Shown here one piece after another: positions 1-8,773 of a stretch of 64,000 bases of DNA. The stretch is from Streptomyces xylophagus (GTDB lineage Bacteria; Actinomycetota; Actinomycetes; Streptomycetales; Streptomycetaceae): NCBI RefSeq assembly GCF_000716435.1, contig NZ_JNWO01000007.1, positions 496,001 to 560,000 on the forward strand, given 5' to 3'. How positions within the stretch are numbered: position 1 is the stretch's first letter; each line of letters starts with the position of its first letter. The translations under genes and the position numbers were made by a program. Below the pieces are notes generated by a model. The model did no database searches. It had not been told where the DNA came from and saw only the letters and a list, made by a program, of their open reading frames with translations.

Positions 1-494
1 ACGTCTTCCTTCTGGTCACCTACACCCCCGGCACTCCCCCGGGCCCCTGCTTCCAGCGTCTCCTGGACACCCTGGCACCCCGGTCGGTCGCCCTGCCCGC
101 GCTGCGTGAACGCCCCGAGGACGTACGGGAGTTGCTGCCGGTCCTGGCACCCCGTCCGGCCTCGGGACAGCCCCCGCTCACCTGGACGCTGGACGCGCTG
201 CGGGCCCTGGAGGAGCACCCGTGGCCCGGGAACGTCACCGAACTCGCCCATGTCGTCAGGGCGTTGGCGGAGCACCGGCGGGTCACCGGCCCGGTGCGGC
301 GGGCCGAGCTGCCCGATCCCGTCCGGGAGGGTCCTGCGGCACGGCGGCTCAGCCCGATGGAGCACGCCGAACGCGCGGCGATCCTGGGGGCGTTGCGCCG
401 GCACGGCGGCAACAAGTCGCGGGCGGCAGCCGCGTTGGGGATCGGCCGGGCGACGCTGTATCGCAAGCTGCGCGGGTACCGGGGCATCTCGTAG
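1..494 (+). CDS. Fis-type transcriptional regulator, C-terminal part (gene enters from the left)
   Basis: Last 163 codons of a gene that begins outside the window; the frame starts at base 3. Visible first is the end of an AAA+ ATPase of the enhancer-binding-protein type: LPALRERPEDV, then HPWPGNVTELAHVV, the motif preceding the lid helices. A Fis-type helix-turn-helix closes the protein (SRAAAALGIGRATLYRKL). The family normally activates sigma-54 RNA polymerase, but Streptomyces has no sigma-54, so this is probably one of the actinobacterial descendants that work with ordinary promoters. The nucleotide-binding part and any sensor domain lie outside the window, so ATPase competence cannot be judged. 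Stop codon TAG at 492-494. Confidence 0.8.
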   Translation, partial: VFLLVTYTPGTPPGPCFQRLLDTLAPRSVALPALRERPEDVRELLPVLAPRPASGQPPLTWTLDALRALEEHPWPGNVTELAHVVRALAEHRRVTGPVRRAELPDPVREGPAARRLSPMEHAERAAILGALRRHGGNKSRAAAALGIGRATLYRKLRGYRGIS

Positions 495-546
495 GCGGCT
501 GCCGTTCTGTGAGCGTGCCCAACGGGGTTGATCGTGCCCAACGGCG

Positions 547-1059
547 TTATTTGATCAGGGCGTTGGCCACGACGACCACCACCCCGAGCAGCGCGTCCAC
601 CGCCCCGATGACCACGGCCGCGATCCAGCTCCGCGCCGACCAGCGGGCCGTGACCAGGCCAAGGCAGAACAGCAGCGCGATGTTGAGGACGAACGCCGCG
701 TACTCGACCCCGTTCGCCGGCCACCAGCCCCAGCCGGCCCCCGCGAGCAGCAGGACGGTGGGCAGCGCGGCGGCGACCAGGGGCCACTCGTCGCGCAGGG
801 TGCGCAGGGCGTCCCAGCGGCGGTGCGGAGCGCGCTCGGCGATGTAGTGGGCGTACCCGTGGGCCAGTGCCGAGGCGGCTGCGGTCACCAGCAGCCACAG
901 GGCGTCGTAGCGGCGGCTGCCCTTGGAGGTGTGGCCGTACTGGGTGAGCGCGGCGACCATCGAGCAGGCCAGGACGGCGCCGTAGACGCCCCCGAAGAGG
1001 ATGTTCTCCCGGGTGGTGTGCGGGTGCGGCTCGGGGACGGTCGCCGTGGTCTGCGCCAT
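547..1059 (-). CDS. Small integral membrane protein, function unknown
   Basis: A 170-residue protein with about five hydrophobic segments: near residues 20-40, 52-76, 92-113, 117-138 and 145-168. The N-terminus is polar and contains Pro/His-rich residues (MAQTTATVPEPHPHTTREN), so it is probably cytosolic. There is no catalytic motif and no family I recognise with confidence. The ATG at 1059 was chosen because the preceding codons are charged and GC-rich; a GGAGGG lies directly upstream but unusually close. It is divergent from the cupin gene at 1183, with 123 bases between them that must hold both promoters. Confidence 0.7.
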   Translation of the reverse strand: MAQTTATVPEPHPHTTRENILFGGVYGAVLACSMVAALTQYGHTSKGSRRYDALWLLVTAAASALAHGYAHYIAERAPHRRWDALRTLRDEWPLVAAALPTVLLLAGAGWGWWPANGVEYAAFVLNIALLFCLGLVTARWSARSWIAAVVIGAVDALLGVVVVVANALIK

Positions 1060-1182
1060 GCCCTCCACGATCACCCGGCCCCGCCGGGGCCGCCACTCCG
1101 CGACGAAGTGTCCTCCGACCTGGGCCGATACCCCACACAGTGTCCACGCCCGGGGCGGGCGGCGCCGGGCTAGGGTCGCGGC

Positions 1183-1527
1183 ATGACGCACAGTTTCGTT
1201 GTCCGCATCCCCGACGCCGCGCTCGAACCCGAGCCGCTCGACCCGGCGCAGATCGTCTCCGGTAGGCCCGAGGTCACCGGGAAGGTCGTGTGGGAGTCCG
1301 AGGACGGGCGGCAGATCCGCGGGATCTGGCAGATCACCCCGGGCGTGGTCACCGACACCGAGGCGGACGAGCTGTTCGTCGTGATCAGCGGCTCGGCGAC
1401 CATCGAGGTCGAGGGCGGGGAGACCCTGAAGGTCGGTCCCGGGGACATGGCCGTGCTCCGCGCGGGCGACCGTACGACGTGGACGGTGCACGAGACGCTC
1501 CGCAAGGCGTACGCGATCAATCTGTGA
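1183..1527 (+). CDS. Cupin-domain protein (cupin_3 / DUF861-like)
   Basis: A 114-residue single-domain cupin. The core shows the beta-barrel pattern of the small (S)-ureidoglycine aminohydrolase-like cupins: GIWQITPGVV, then ELFVVISGSATIEVEGGE, then VGPGDMAVLRAGDRTTWTVHETLRKAY. The metal-binding histidines of classical cupins are mostly replaced, with only the late His of WTVHE obvious, so catalysis is doubtful. Such proteins are usually small-molecule binders or accessory enzymes. The ATG follows a weak AGGG. Its stop is only 6 bases from the stop of the convergent LacI gene. Confidence 0.8.
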   Translation: MTHSFVVRIPDAALEPEPLDPAQIVSGRPEVTGKVVWESEDGRQIRGIWQITPGVVTDTEADELFVVISGSATIEVEGGETLKVGPGDMAVLRAGDRTTWTVHETLRKAYAINL

Positions 1528-1533
1528 CGACCC

Positions 1534-2565
1534 TCAACGGGCCCCCGCCATGGGCATGTTGTAGGGCGTGACGACCTGGATCGCGGACGGCAGGACCGGG
1601 CCCGCGGGCGGCAGGGCGTCGTGCGCGCGCATCACGATGCGGCAGGCCTCGCGCACGTCCTGGCGCAGGTCGTGGTGGAGGACGGCCGACAGCCGCTGCT
1701 CGTGCAGCAGCCGGGTGTTGTCGTGGTCGAGGTCGTGCGCGACGAACACGGCGCACTCGCGGTCGAGGTCGGCGAAGGCGCGCAGCGTCGCGATGTTGCC
1801 GCCGCCGATCGAGTAGACCGCGCGGATGTCCGGGTCGCGCTCGAGGGCGGCGCGGACGAGGTCGTACTGGGTGGCGTCCAGGCCGTGGCCCTCGGTGATC
1901 TCGACGAGGGCCCGGTCCGGGTAGCGGGCGCGCATGGTGCTGCGGAAGCCCATCTCGCGTTCCTCCTCGTTGCGGAAGAAGCCGCTGCTCAGGCTGGTGA
2001 GGACGTTGCCGGGGCGGTCGCCGAGCCACTGGCCCATCAGATAGGCGGCCGTGGCGCCCGCCGCCCGGTTGTCGATGCCGACGTAGGCGACGCGGGCGCT
2101 CGCGGGCAGGTCGGTGACCAGGGTGACGACGGGGATGCCGGCGGTGACGAGCCGGCCGACGGCCGCGGTGACCTCGGGGACGTCCGGCGCCTTGAGGATG
2201 ACGCCCTGCGAGCCGCGCCGCGCGATCCGGTCCAGGGTGCCGACCAGCTCCTTCACCGGCGCGGTCTCCCGGAAGTGGAAGCGGGAGCGCACGACGGCCG
2301 GGTGCAGGTCGGGCAGCTCGGCCTCGAGCGCGGCCCGGACGGCGGTGGAGAACCGCTCCGGCGTCTGCATCACTATGTCGATCATGAAGGTCCGGCCGAC
2401 CAGCCGGACCTGGGTGCGCTGCCGGTCGAGATCGGCGATGGCCTGCCGCACCTCACGCTCGGTGCTCTCCCGGACTCCGCCCCTGCCGTTCAGGACCCGG
2501 TCCACGGTCGCCTCGCTGAGGCCCGCCTGACGTGCGATTTCCCTGATGGGGAAGGGGTGGCCCAC
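1534..2565 (-). CDS. LacI-family transcriptional regulator
   Basis: A 343-residue repressor. The N-terminal helix-turn-helix is IREIARQAGLSEATVDRVLNG (roughly residues 7-27), followed by a periplasmic-binding-protein-like ligand domain. The GTG at 2565 is preferred over an ATG at 2625 because a perfect AAGGAGG (complement of 2572-2578) sits 6 bases upstream and because LacI proteins normally start a few residues before the helix-turn-helix. The HTH uses VDRVLNGRGG where most LacI proteins have VSRVLN; ligand-domain features resemble regulators that bind sugars or inositols. It faces the dioxygenase-SDR-Gfo/Idh operon across 107 bases containing a perfect TTGTCATGACAA palindrome, so it most likely represses that operon and itself. 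The ligand is unknown; a polyol is inferred from context. Confidence 0.88.
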   Translation of the reverse strand: MGHPFPIREIARQAGLSEATVDRVLNGRGGVRESTEREVRQAIADLDRQRTQVRLVGRTFMIDIVMQTPERFSTAVRAALEAELPDLHPAVVRSRFHFRETAPVKELVGTLDRIARRGSQGVILKAPDVPEVTAAVGRLVTAGIPVVTLVTDLPASARVAYVGIDNRAAGATAAYLMGQWLGDRPGNVLTSLSSGFFRNEEEREMGFRSTMRARYPDRALVEITEGHGLDATQYDLVRAALERDPDIRAVYSIGGGNIATLRAFADLDRECAVFVAHDLDHDNTRLLHEQRLSAVLHHDLRQDVREACRIVMRAHDALPPAGPVLPSAIQVVTPYNMPMAGAR

Positions 2566-2618
2566 CGCTCGCCTCCTTGAGGGGATTTTGATGGCTCGCT
2601 GCCGGTTGTTCGAAGGGT

Positions 2619-2630
2619 TTGTCATGACAA
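2619..2630. promoter_or_regulatory. Perfect palindrome TTGTCATGACAA, probable LacI operator
   Basis: A 12-bp perfect dyad in the 107-bp space between the divergent LacI gene (GTG at 2565) and the dioxygenase gene (ATG at 2673). LacI-family proteins bind even-length dyads with a central CG or similar step in exactly this position. The assignment to the adjacent regulator is inference from location and symmetry. Confidence 0.6.
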
Positions 2631-2672
2631 GAATGGCAGAGCCGCACCACTCCGTGACCCGAGGGGACGACG

Positions 2673-3848
2673 ATGTCCATCACCTCCGCAGCACACCCCG
2701 CCCGGCTCACCGAGCAGGACTGCGATCTCGACGCCTTCCGCGCGCTCGTCGAGCAGCCGACCGACCCGGCCGACTTCCCGTACGCGTCCTCGGTCGAGCG
2801 GAACGTCCTCGTCTACGAAAGTGACCGGCTCCGCAAGTCCGTGGCGGCCGGCGAGCGCCGCGAGGTGCAGGCCGAACTGATGCGGGCGTTCACCGAGGGG
2901 CCCGGCATCGTGGTCCTTCAGGGCGCCTTCCCTGACCTGTCGGTGGTGGACCGTGCGACCCAGGTCTTCGACGCCCTGATCGCCGAGCAGCGTGCCTCGG
3001 GCGCGGGCGCCGGTGACCACTTCGCGAAGCCGGGGGCCAACGACCGGGTGTGGAACGCCCTGGAGAAGGCCGCGCTCTACGACCCGGAGGCGTTCGCCGA
3101 CTACTACGCGAACGACATGCTGGCCCTTGTGTCCGTCGCCTGGCTCGGCCCCGGCTACCAGGTCACCTCGCAGATCAACGTGGTCCACCCGGGCGGCGCG
3201 GCGCAGACCGTGCACCGCGACTACCATCTCGGGTTCCTCAGCAACGAGGTCGCCGCCGACTACCCGGCGCACGTGCACCGCCTCTCGCCCGTGCTCACGC
3301 TCCAAGGGGCGGTCGCGCACTGCGACATGCCGGTCGAGTCGGGGCCGACGATGTACCTGCCGCACTCGCAGAAGTACGAGCCCGGCTATCTGGCGTGGCG
3401 ACTGCCGGAATTCCAGGCCTACTTCGAGTCCCACTACATCCAACTCCCGCTCGCCAAGGGCGATGCCGCGTTCTTCAACCCCGCGCTGTTCCACGCGGCC
3501 GGTACCAACCGCACGGCGGACGTCCGGCGCATGGCCAATCTGCTCCAGGTGTCGTCCGCGTTCGGGCGGGCCATGGAGACGGTGGACCGCGAGGCCGTCA
3601 CCAACGCGGTCTTCCCGGTCCTGCTCAGGCGCAAGGCCGAGGGCGTCGGCGAGGAGTGGCTGGACACGGTCGTCGCGGCGAGCGCCGAGGGCTACCCCTT
3701 CCCGACCAACCTCGACAACGACCCGCCCGTCGAGGGGCTGGCCCCGCCCTCGCAGGCCGACGTCGTACGCCGCGCGGTGCGTGAGGGCTGGGCTCCGGAC
3801 GCGCTCCGCGGGGAGCTGCGGGCCGGTGCCGAGCGGCGCGAGAGCTGA
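2673..3848 (+). CDS. Phytanoyl-CoA dioxygenase (PhyH)-family Fe(II)/2-oxoglutarate oxygenase
   Basis: A 391-residue protein with the double-stranded beta-helix iron site of the PhyH family: HRDYH gives the HxD pair (H181, D183), FFNPALFHAAG supplies the distal histidine (H274), and Arg280 or the Arg285/286 pair could bind 2-oxoglutarate. The family uses Fe(II), O2 and 2-oxoglutarate to hydroxylate or demethylate small molecules. First gene of a plus-strand run with an SDR and two Gfo/Idh oxidoreductases, preceded by a good GAGGGG ribosome site. Having an oxygenase lead a polyol oxidoreductase operon suggests that it opens up a substrate, for instance an O-methylated or acylated polyol, before dehydrogenation; that is inference only. 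Confidence 0.85.
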   Translation: MSITSAAHPARLTEQDCDLDAFRALVEQPTDPADFPYASSVERNVLVYESDRLRKSVAAGERREVQAELMRAFTEGPGIVVLQGAFPDLSVVDRATQVFDALIAEQRASGAGAGDHFAKPGANDRVWNALEKAALYDPEAFADYYANDMLALVSVAWLGPGYQVTSQINVVHPGGAAQTVHRDYHLGFLSNEVAADYPAHVHRLSPVLTLQGAVAHCDMPVESGPTMYLPHSQKYEPGYLAWRLPEFQAYFESHYIQLPLAKGDAAFFNPALFHAAGTNRTADVRRMANLLQVSSAFGRAMETVDREAVTNAVFPVLLRRKAEGVGEEWLDTVVAASAEGYPFPTNLDNDPPVEGLAPPSQADVVRRAVREGWAPDALRGELRAGAERRES

Positions 3849-3883
3849 GACCGGGCACTGAGGGCTGAGGACTGGGAAACACC

Positions 3884-4651
3884 ATGGGACTTCGACTTCT
3901 CGACGACAAGGTCGTCCTCGTCAACGGGGGCAGCCAGGGCGTGGGCGCCGCGATCGCGCGGGCGGCGGTGCGCGAGGGCGCGGTGGTGGTGATCACCGGC
4001 CGCCGTACGGAGGTGGGCGAGAAGTTCGCCGCGGACACCGGCGCCCACTTCGTCCGGGCCGACCTCGCCGATCCGGCGCAGGCGCGCGACAGCGTCGTAC
4101 GCACCGTCGAGACCCACGGACGCGTCGACTGCCTCGTCAACGCCGCGGGACTGACATCACGCGGCTCACTGCTGGACACCACCCCGGAACTGTTCGACCA
4201 GCACATGGCGATCAACCTGAAAGCGCCGTTCTTCGCCATGCAGGCGGCGGTCGCCGACATGACCGCCCGCGAGGCACCCGGGACCATCGTCAACATCGGC
4301 TCCAACTGCGCCCACGGCGGACCGCCCTTCCTCGCCCCGTACTCCGCGGCCAAGGCCGGCCTCGCGGGCCTGACCCGCAACGCCGCCCACGCCCACCGCT
4401 TCGACCGGATCCGCATCAACACCGTCAACATCGGCTGGACGGACACCGAGGGCGAGGATGTCGTCCAGCGGGCCTTCCACGGCGCCGGGGACGACTGGGT
4501 CGCACAGGCCGCCGCCCGGCTGCCGATGGGCAAGCTCGGCCAGCCGGACGAGATCGCGGACTTCGTGGTGTTCCTGCTGTCCGACCGGTCCGGGGTGGTC
4601 ACCGGCTCGGTGATCGACTGGGACCAGAACGTCCTGGGCATCCTCGACTGA
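3884..4651 (+). CDS. Short-chain dehydrogenase/reductase
   Basis: A classical SDR of 255 residues. The cofactor loop is NGGSQGVG (14-21, a variant of TGxxxGxG), followed by NAAG (86-89), the catalytic Asn111, Ser140, and the YSAAK motif with Tyr153 and Lys157. The Arg/Thr after strand beta-2 (GRRTE) suggests that NADPH is possible. C-terminal FLLSDRSGVVTGSVIDWDQN is typical of the family. It should oxidise a hydroxyl or reduce a keto group on a polyol or sugar acid. It sits 35 bases after the dioxygenase gene and 50 bases before the first Gfo/Idh gene, so co-transcription is likely. Confidence 0.9.
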   Translation: MGLRLLDDKVVLVNGGSQGVGAAIARAAVREGAVVVITGRRTEVGEKFAADTGAHFVRADLADPAQARDSVVRTVETHGRVDCLVNAAGLTSRGSLLDTTPELFDQHMAINLKAPFFAMQAAVADMTAREAPGTIVNIGSNCAHGGPPFLAPYSAAKAGLAGLTRNAAHAHRFDRIRINTVNIGWTDTEGEDVVQRAFHGAGDDWVAQAAARLPMGKLGQPDEIADFVVFLLSDRSGVVTGSVIDWDQNVLGILD

Positions 4652-4701
4652 CTTTCCGCACCCGTAACGAACCCGCACCTCTCAAGAAAGCAAGAGCCCC
4701 C

Positions 4702-5706
4702 ATGCGCATCGGAATCCTCGGCCTCGGCCGTATCGGCGCCTTCCACGCCGAGACCCTCTCCGGACTCGACTCGGTCGAGTCGCTCGTCGTGGCCGACCCG
4801 TTCGCGGAGGCCGCGAAGAAGGCCGCCGAGCGGTTCGGCGCCGAGGTCGCGGACTCCCCGGAGGCCGTGCTGGCCGCCGGGGTCGACGGGGTCGTGATCG
4901 CCGCGGCGACCGACGCCCACCCGAGCCTGATCCTGGCCGCCGTCGAGGCGGGCATCCCCGTGTTCTGCGAGAAGCCCGTCGCCAAGACCATGGCCGAGGG
5001 CGTCAAGGTCCTCAAGGCCGTCGAGGGCAGCGACGTGCCGATCCAGATCGGCTACAACCGTCGCTTCGACGCCGGCTTCGTGGCCGCGCGCGCCGCCGTG
5101 CAGTCCGGCGAACTGGGCAAGCTGCACACCGTGCGCTCGACGACGCTGGACCCGGCGCCGCCGCCGGCCGCGTACATCGCCGCGTCCGGGGGCATCTTCC
5201 GGGACTGTTCCGTGCACGACTTCGACATCATCCGCTGGGTCACCGGCCGTGAGGTCACCGAGGTGTACGCGGTCGGCGGCAACCGGGGCGCCGAGTACAT
5301 CAAGGAGGCCGGCGACGCCGACACCACCGGCGCCATCCTCACCCTGGACGACGGCACCATCGCGGTGGTCTCCAACTCCCGCCACAACGCCCGGGGTTAC
5401 GACGTCCGCATGGAGATCCACGGCTTCACGGACTCCATCGCGGTCGGCCTGGAGGACAAGCTGCCGCTGCGTTCCGTGGAGCCCGGCGTGACCTTCCCGG
5501 CGGGCACCCCGCACGACTTCTTCATGGACCGCTTCACGGCCGCCTACCGCGCCGAACTCACCGCGTTCACCGAGGTCGTGGCCGGCACCCGCACCTCCCC
5601 GTGCACGGTCGCGGACGCCCTGGAGGCGGGCTGGATCGCGGACGCCTGCACCCTGTCGCTCCACGAGCACCGCCCCGTCACCATCCAGGAGGTACGCGAA
5701 GCATGA
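4702..5706 (+). CDS. Gfo/Idh/MocA oxidoreductase, probable inositol 2-dehydrogenase
   Basis: A 334-residue NAD(P)-dependent dehydrogenase. The Rossmann fingerprint GLGRIG is at 7-12, the family signature CEKPV with Lys91 at 89-93, and the active-site stretch GGIFRDCSVHDFDIIRW puts Asp168 and His172 where inositol dehydrogenases (IolG) have their Lys-Asp-His triad. These features fit oxidation of myo- or scyllo-inositol or a related cyclitol to the 2-keto compound. The following gene overlaps its stop codon (ATGA), so the two are translationally coupled. A second IolG-like gene lies at 6801, so the pathway may handle more than one inositol isomer. Confidence 0.87.
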   Translation: MRIGILGLGRIGAFHAETLSGLDSVESLVVADPFAEAAKKAAERFGAEVADSPEAVLAAGVDGVVIAAATDAHPSLILAAVEAGIPVFCEKPVAKTMAEGVKVLKAVEGSDVPIQIGYNRRFDAGFVAARAAVQSGELGKLHTVRSTTLDPAPPPAAYIAASGGIFRDCSVHDFDIIRWVTGREVTEVYAVGGNRGAEYIKEAGDADTTGAILTLDDGTIAVVSNSRHNARGYDVRMEIHGFTDSIAVGLEDKLPLRSVEPGVTFPAGTPHDFFMDRFTAAYRAELTAFTEVVAGTRTSPCTVADALEAGWIADACTLSLHEHRPVTIQEVREA

Positions 5707-6725
5707 GCGGTCCGGGCCGGGAACCACTGCGCATCGGAGTACTGGGAGCGGCTCGGATCACCGAGAACTCCCTGATCGGTCCCGCCCGGACGACCGGCCA
5801 CCGCATCGTCGCGGTGGCCGCGCGCGACCGGTCCCGCGCGGAGGCGTACGCCGCCGCGCACCGCGTCGAACGGGTCGCGGACTCCTACGCCGACCTGCTC
5901 GCCGACCCGGAGGTGGAGGTCGTCTACAACCCCCTCGCCAACGGCCTGCACGGACCGTGGAACCTCGCCGCGCTCGCGGCGGGCAAGCACGTCCTGTCGG
6001 AGAAACCGTCGGCGAGCAACGCCGAGGAAGCGGCCGAGGTCAAAGAGGCGGCGGCGAAGTCCGGAACGGTCTTCATGGAGGCCTTCCACTACCTCTTCCA
6101 CCCCGTCACCCGGCGCCTGCACGAGCTGCTGGCCTCCGGTGAACTCGGCGAACTGCGGCACATCGAGACGCTCGTCGCGATCCAGGCCCCGGCGGACACC
6201 GACCCGCGCTGGTCGCTCGACCTGGCCGGCGGCGCCGTGATGGACCTGGGCTGCTACAGCCTGCACGCCCAGCGCATGCTGGCCCCCTGGGCGGGCGGCG
6301 CACCCCGGCTCGTCTCCGCGAAGGGCGGCGAACGCGCGGGCGCCCCGGGCGTCGACGAGTGGCTGGACGCCGACCTCGCCTTCCCGAGCGGCGCCACCGG
6401 CTCCGCCCGCTGCCACATGGCGTACGACAAGCTGGAGATGAGCTGCCGGATCATCGGCAGCCGGGGCGAGGCGTTCGCACCGAACTTCGTGCTCCCCCAG
6501 CTGGACGACCGCATCGTGATCCGCACGACGGACGGCGAACGCACGGAGCGGCTGGGCCGGAGGTCGTCGTACACCTATCAACTGGAAGCGTTCGCCGCCA
6601 GGTTGAGGGAGGGCGCGCCTCTCCCGCTGGGTCCGGACGACGCGGTGGCGACGATGACACTGATCGACGAGGCCTATCGGGCGGCGGGGTTCGCGCCCAG
6701 GCCGCGCGTGTCGGTGCCGGAGTAA
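5703..6725 (+). CDS. Gfo/Idh/MocA oxidoreductase, dihydrodiol/xylose-dehydrogenase-like
   Basis: A 340-residue protein; the ATG at 5703 overlaps the previous stop as ATGA, and upstream in-frame codons belong to the previous gene's coding region. Cofactor loop GVLGAARIT (12-20), signature SEKPSA (99-104, Lys101) and MEAFHY (125-130), a stretch typical of the branch containing trans-1,2-dihydrobenzene-diol and D-xylose 1-dehydrogenases, not inositol dehydrogenases. It thus probably oxidises an open or pyranose sugar. Last gene of the operon led by the dioxygenase, ending 26 bases before a strong hairpin. Confidence 0.87.
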   Translation: MSGPGREPLRIGVLGAARITENSLIGPARTTGHRIVAVAARDRSRAEAYAAAHRVERVADSYADLLADPEVEVVYNPLANGLHGPWNLAALAAGKHVLSEKPSASNAEEAAEVKEAAAKSGTVFMEAFHYLFHPVTRRLHELLASGELGELRHIETLVAIQAPADTDPRWSLDLAGGAVMDLGCYSLHAQRMLAPWAGGAPRLVSAKGGERAGAPGVDEWLDADLAFPSGATGSARCHMAYDKLEMSCRIIGSRGEAFAPNFVLPQLDDRIVIRTTDGERTERLGRRSSYTYQLEAFAARLREGAPLPLGPDDAVATMTLIDEAYRAAGFAPRPRVSVPE

Positions 6726-6751
6726 AAAACGCACGACGGGTCAACACAGCG

Positions 6752-6777
6752 ACGCCCGGACGGTTTCGTCCGGGCGT
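6752..6777. terminator. Bidirectional hairpin terminator
   Basis: A perfect 11-bp stem, ACGCCCGGACG (6752-6762) and CGTCCGGGCGT (6767-6777), with a GTTT loop. It lies between two convergent genes ending at 6725 and 6801. There is no real T-run, as is common for Streptomyces terminators. Confidence 0.75.
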
Positions 6778-6800
6778 TCCGCATGCCGCCAAGTGGCGGG

Positions 6801-7826
6801 CTACCGATAGAACTCGGGCCGCTCCACCAACTCCACCTCCACCCTCTCCCCCTCTTCCAACGCCCGTACCCCCGCCTCGCACACGGCCGCCGCCGCGTAC
6901 CCGTCCCAGACGCTCGGGCCGGTGACCTCGCCGCGGCGGGTCGCGTCCACCCAGGTCTGGAGCTCACGGTCGTAGGCGTCGGCGAAGCGCTCGATGAAGT
7001 CCTGGGCGATGGTGCCGCCCCAGCGGCCGGCCATGTTGGTGACCATGGCGTGGCCGTCGCCGATGCGAGCGGTGCCGCGTTCGCAGACGATCTCGGCCTG
7101 GACCTGGTAGCCGAAGCCGCAGTTGACGAACATCTCGACGTCGACGATCACGCCGCCGTCGGTCTCGAAGACGACGAACTGCGGGTCCTGGAGGTCGTCC
7201 GGGGCGCTCGCCGAGGGGCGCGGGCGCAGCACCGTCACCGCCGTGATCTCGTGACCGAGGAGCCAACGGGTCGCGTCGGTCTCGTGGGCCACGGAGTCGC
7301 TGATGAGCATGGAGCTGGTGAAGCCGGGCGGGCTGGCCGCGTTGCGGTGCCGGTTGTGGAGCATGAGTGGGCGGCCCAACTGGCCTGTCTTCAGTAGGGA
7401 CTTGAGCTTCATGTACTCCGCGTCGTAGCGGCGCATGAAGCCCACCTGCACCCTGCGGTGGCCGAGGCGTACCTCCGCCTCCAGCACCCGCAGTGCCGAG
7501 GCCGCGTCCGGAGTCAGCGGCTTCTCGCACAGGACGGGCAGATCGTGTTCGAAGGCCGTCAGCAGGGCCGCCTCGTGGGCGGGGCCCGGTGAGGCGATCA
7601 GGACCGCGTCGACGTCGGCCGCCGCCATCGCCGCGGCCGGGTCGGTGTACGCCGTGCAGCCGTCGACACCGGCCGCGATCCGTTTGGCGCGCTCGGCGTC
7701 GACGTCCACGACGGCGGTCACCCGGGCCCCGTTGACCACGTCCTCGATCCTGCGGACGTGGTCGGCCCCCATCTTTCCGGTTCCGACGACTGCCACTCCG
7801 AGCGGGTCGCGCGGGTTCATGGCCAT
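6801..7826 (-). CDS. iolG: Gfo/Idh/MocA oxidoreductase, probable inositol 2-dehydrogenase
   Basis: A 341-residue dehydrogenase with GTGKMG in the cofactor loop, LCEKPLT as family signature, and FMRRYDAEY followed by [14 protein letters not shown], where the Asp and His of the inositol-dehydrogenase triad lie. The ATG at 7826 has AAAGGA seven bases upstream. It is the last gene of the minus-strand inositol operon (binding protein, permease, ATPase, IolE-like, this gene), so oxidation of imported myo-inositol to 2-keto-myo-inositol is the natural role. Forms the pathway's first step together with the IolE-like enzyme immediately upstream (37 bases). Confidence 0.87.
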   Translation of the reverse strand: MAMNPRDPLGVAVVGTGKMGADHVRRIEDVVNGARVTAVVDVDAERAKRIAAGVDGCTAYTDPAAAMAAADVDAVLIASPGPAHEAALLTAFEHDLPVLCEKPLTPDAASALRVLEAEVRLGHRRVQVGFMRRYDAEYMKLKSLLKTGQLGRPLMLHNRHRNAASPPGFTSSMLISDSVAHETDATRWLLGHEITAVTVLRPRPSASAPDDLQDPQFVVFETDGGVIVDVEMFVNCGFGYQVQAEIVCERGTARIGDGHAMVTNMAGRWGGTIAQDFIERFADAYDRELQTWVDATRRGEVTGPSVWDGYAAAAVCEAGVRALEEGERVEVELVERPEFYR

Positions 7827-7863
7827 CGGCCGTCCTTTCGGGTCGTCAGGATCGCCAGGTTCG

Positions 7864-8772
7864 TCAAGCACCGCAGGAACGGAGGAACTTGCGGGTGCGC
7901 TCCGCGATGGGGAAGGGCCTGTCCGGCTCGCACGGGTACATGTCCTGCTCGACGATCGCGAACAGCTCCACGCCCAGGCGCTGCGCCGCGATCAGCACCG
8001 GCTCCAACTCCGGTACGCCGGACGGCGGTTCGCACATCACTCCGCGCTGCACGGCCGGTCCGAACGGCACCTCGTTCTTGACGACGTCGGCGAGGATCTC
8101 CGGGTCGACCTGCTTGAGGTGCAGATAGCCGATGCGTTCGCCGTACGTCTCGATCAGCTTGACGCTGTCGCCGCCGCAGTAGGCGTAATGCCCGGTGTCC
8201 AGGCAGAGGTTGACCAGTTCGGAGTCGGTCGAGTCGAGGAAGCGCTCGACGTGGTCCTCGGTGTCGAGGTGCGTGTCGGCGTGCGGGTGGACGACGATGT
8301 CGAGCCCGTACGTCTCCTTGACCTCGTGGCCGAGGCGCTCCATGCCCTTGGTGAGGTGCGCCCACTGCTCGCCGGTCAGCTCCGGCGGCTCCAGGATCTC
8401 GGCGGTCTTGTCGTCCCGCCAGAAGGAGGGGATGACGACCAGGTGCCGCGCGCCCATCGCCTGGGTGAGCGCGGCCACTTGGCTGACGTGCTCCCACGTG
8501 GCGTCCCAGACCGAGGGGCCGCGGTGCAGGCCGGTGAAGACCGTGCCCGCGGAGACCTTCAGATCACGCCGGTCGATCTCGTCCGTGAGCCGGGCCGGAT
8601 CGCTCGGCAGATAGCCGTACGGGCCCAGCTCGATCCAGGAGTAACCGGCCTGCGCGACCTCGTCCAGGAACCGTTCCCACGGCACCTGTTGGGGGTCGTC
8701 CGGGAACCACACACCCCAGGAGTCGGGGGCGGAGCCGACCCGGATCCGGTCCAGGAAGGGACGGTCGGGCAT
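7864..8772 (-). CDS. Xylose-isomerase-like TIM barrel, IolE/IolH type
   Basis: A 302-residue AP-endonuclease-2/xylose-isomerase-like barrel. Key stretches are [14 protein letters not shown] near the start, [45 protein letters not shown] and [10 protein letters not shown], which supply the His, Glu and Asp metal ligands of the family. In inositol clusters this position is taken by IolE (2-keto-myo-inositol dehydratase) or the isomerases IolI/IolH. No other dehydratase candidate is in the cluster, so IolE activity is the best guess, not proven by sequence alone. Starts one base after the ATPase stop, so coupled to it. Confidence 0.8.
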   Translation of the reverse strand: MPDRPFLDRIRVGSAPDSWGVWFPDDPQQVPWERFLDEVAQAGYSWIELGPYGYLPSDPARLTDEIDRRDLKVSAGTVFTGLHRGPSVWDATWEHVSQVAALTQAMGARHLVVIPSFWRDDKTAEILEPPELTGEQWAHLTKGMERLGHEVKETYGLDIVVHPHADTHLDTEDHVERFLDSTDSELVNLCLDTGHYAYCGGDSVKLIETYGERIGYLHLKQVDPEILADVVKNEVPFGPAVQRGVMCEPPSGVPELEPVLIAAQRLGVELFAIVEQDMYPCEPDRPFPIAERTRKFLRSCGA

Positions 8773-8773
8773 G

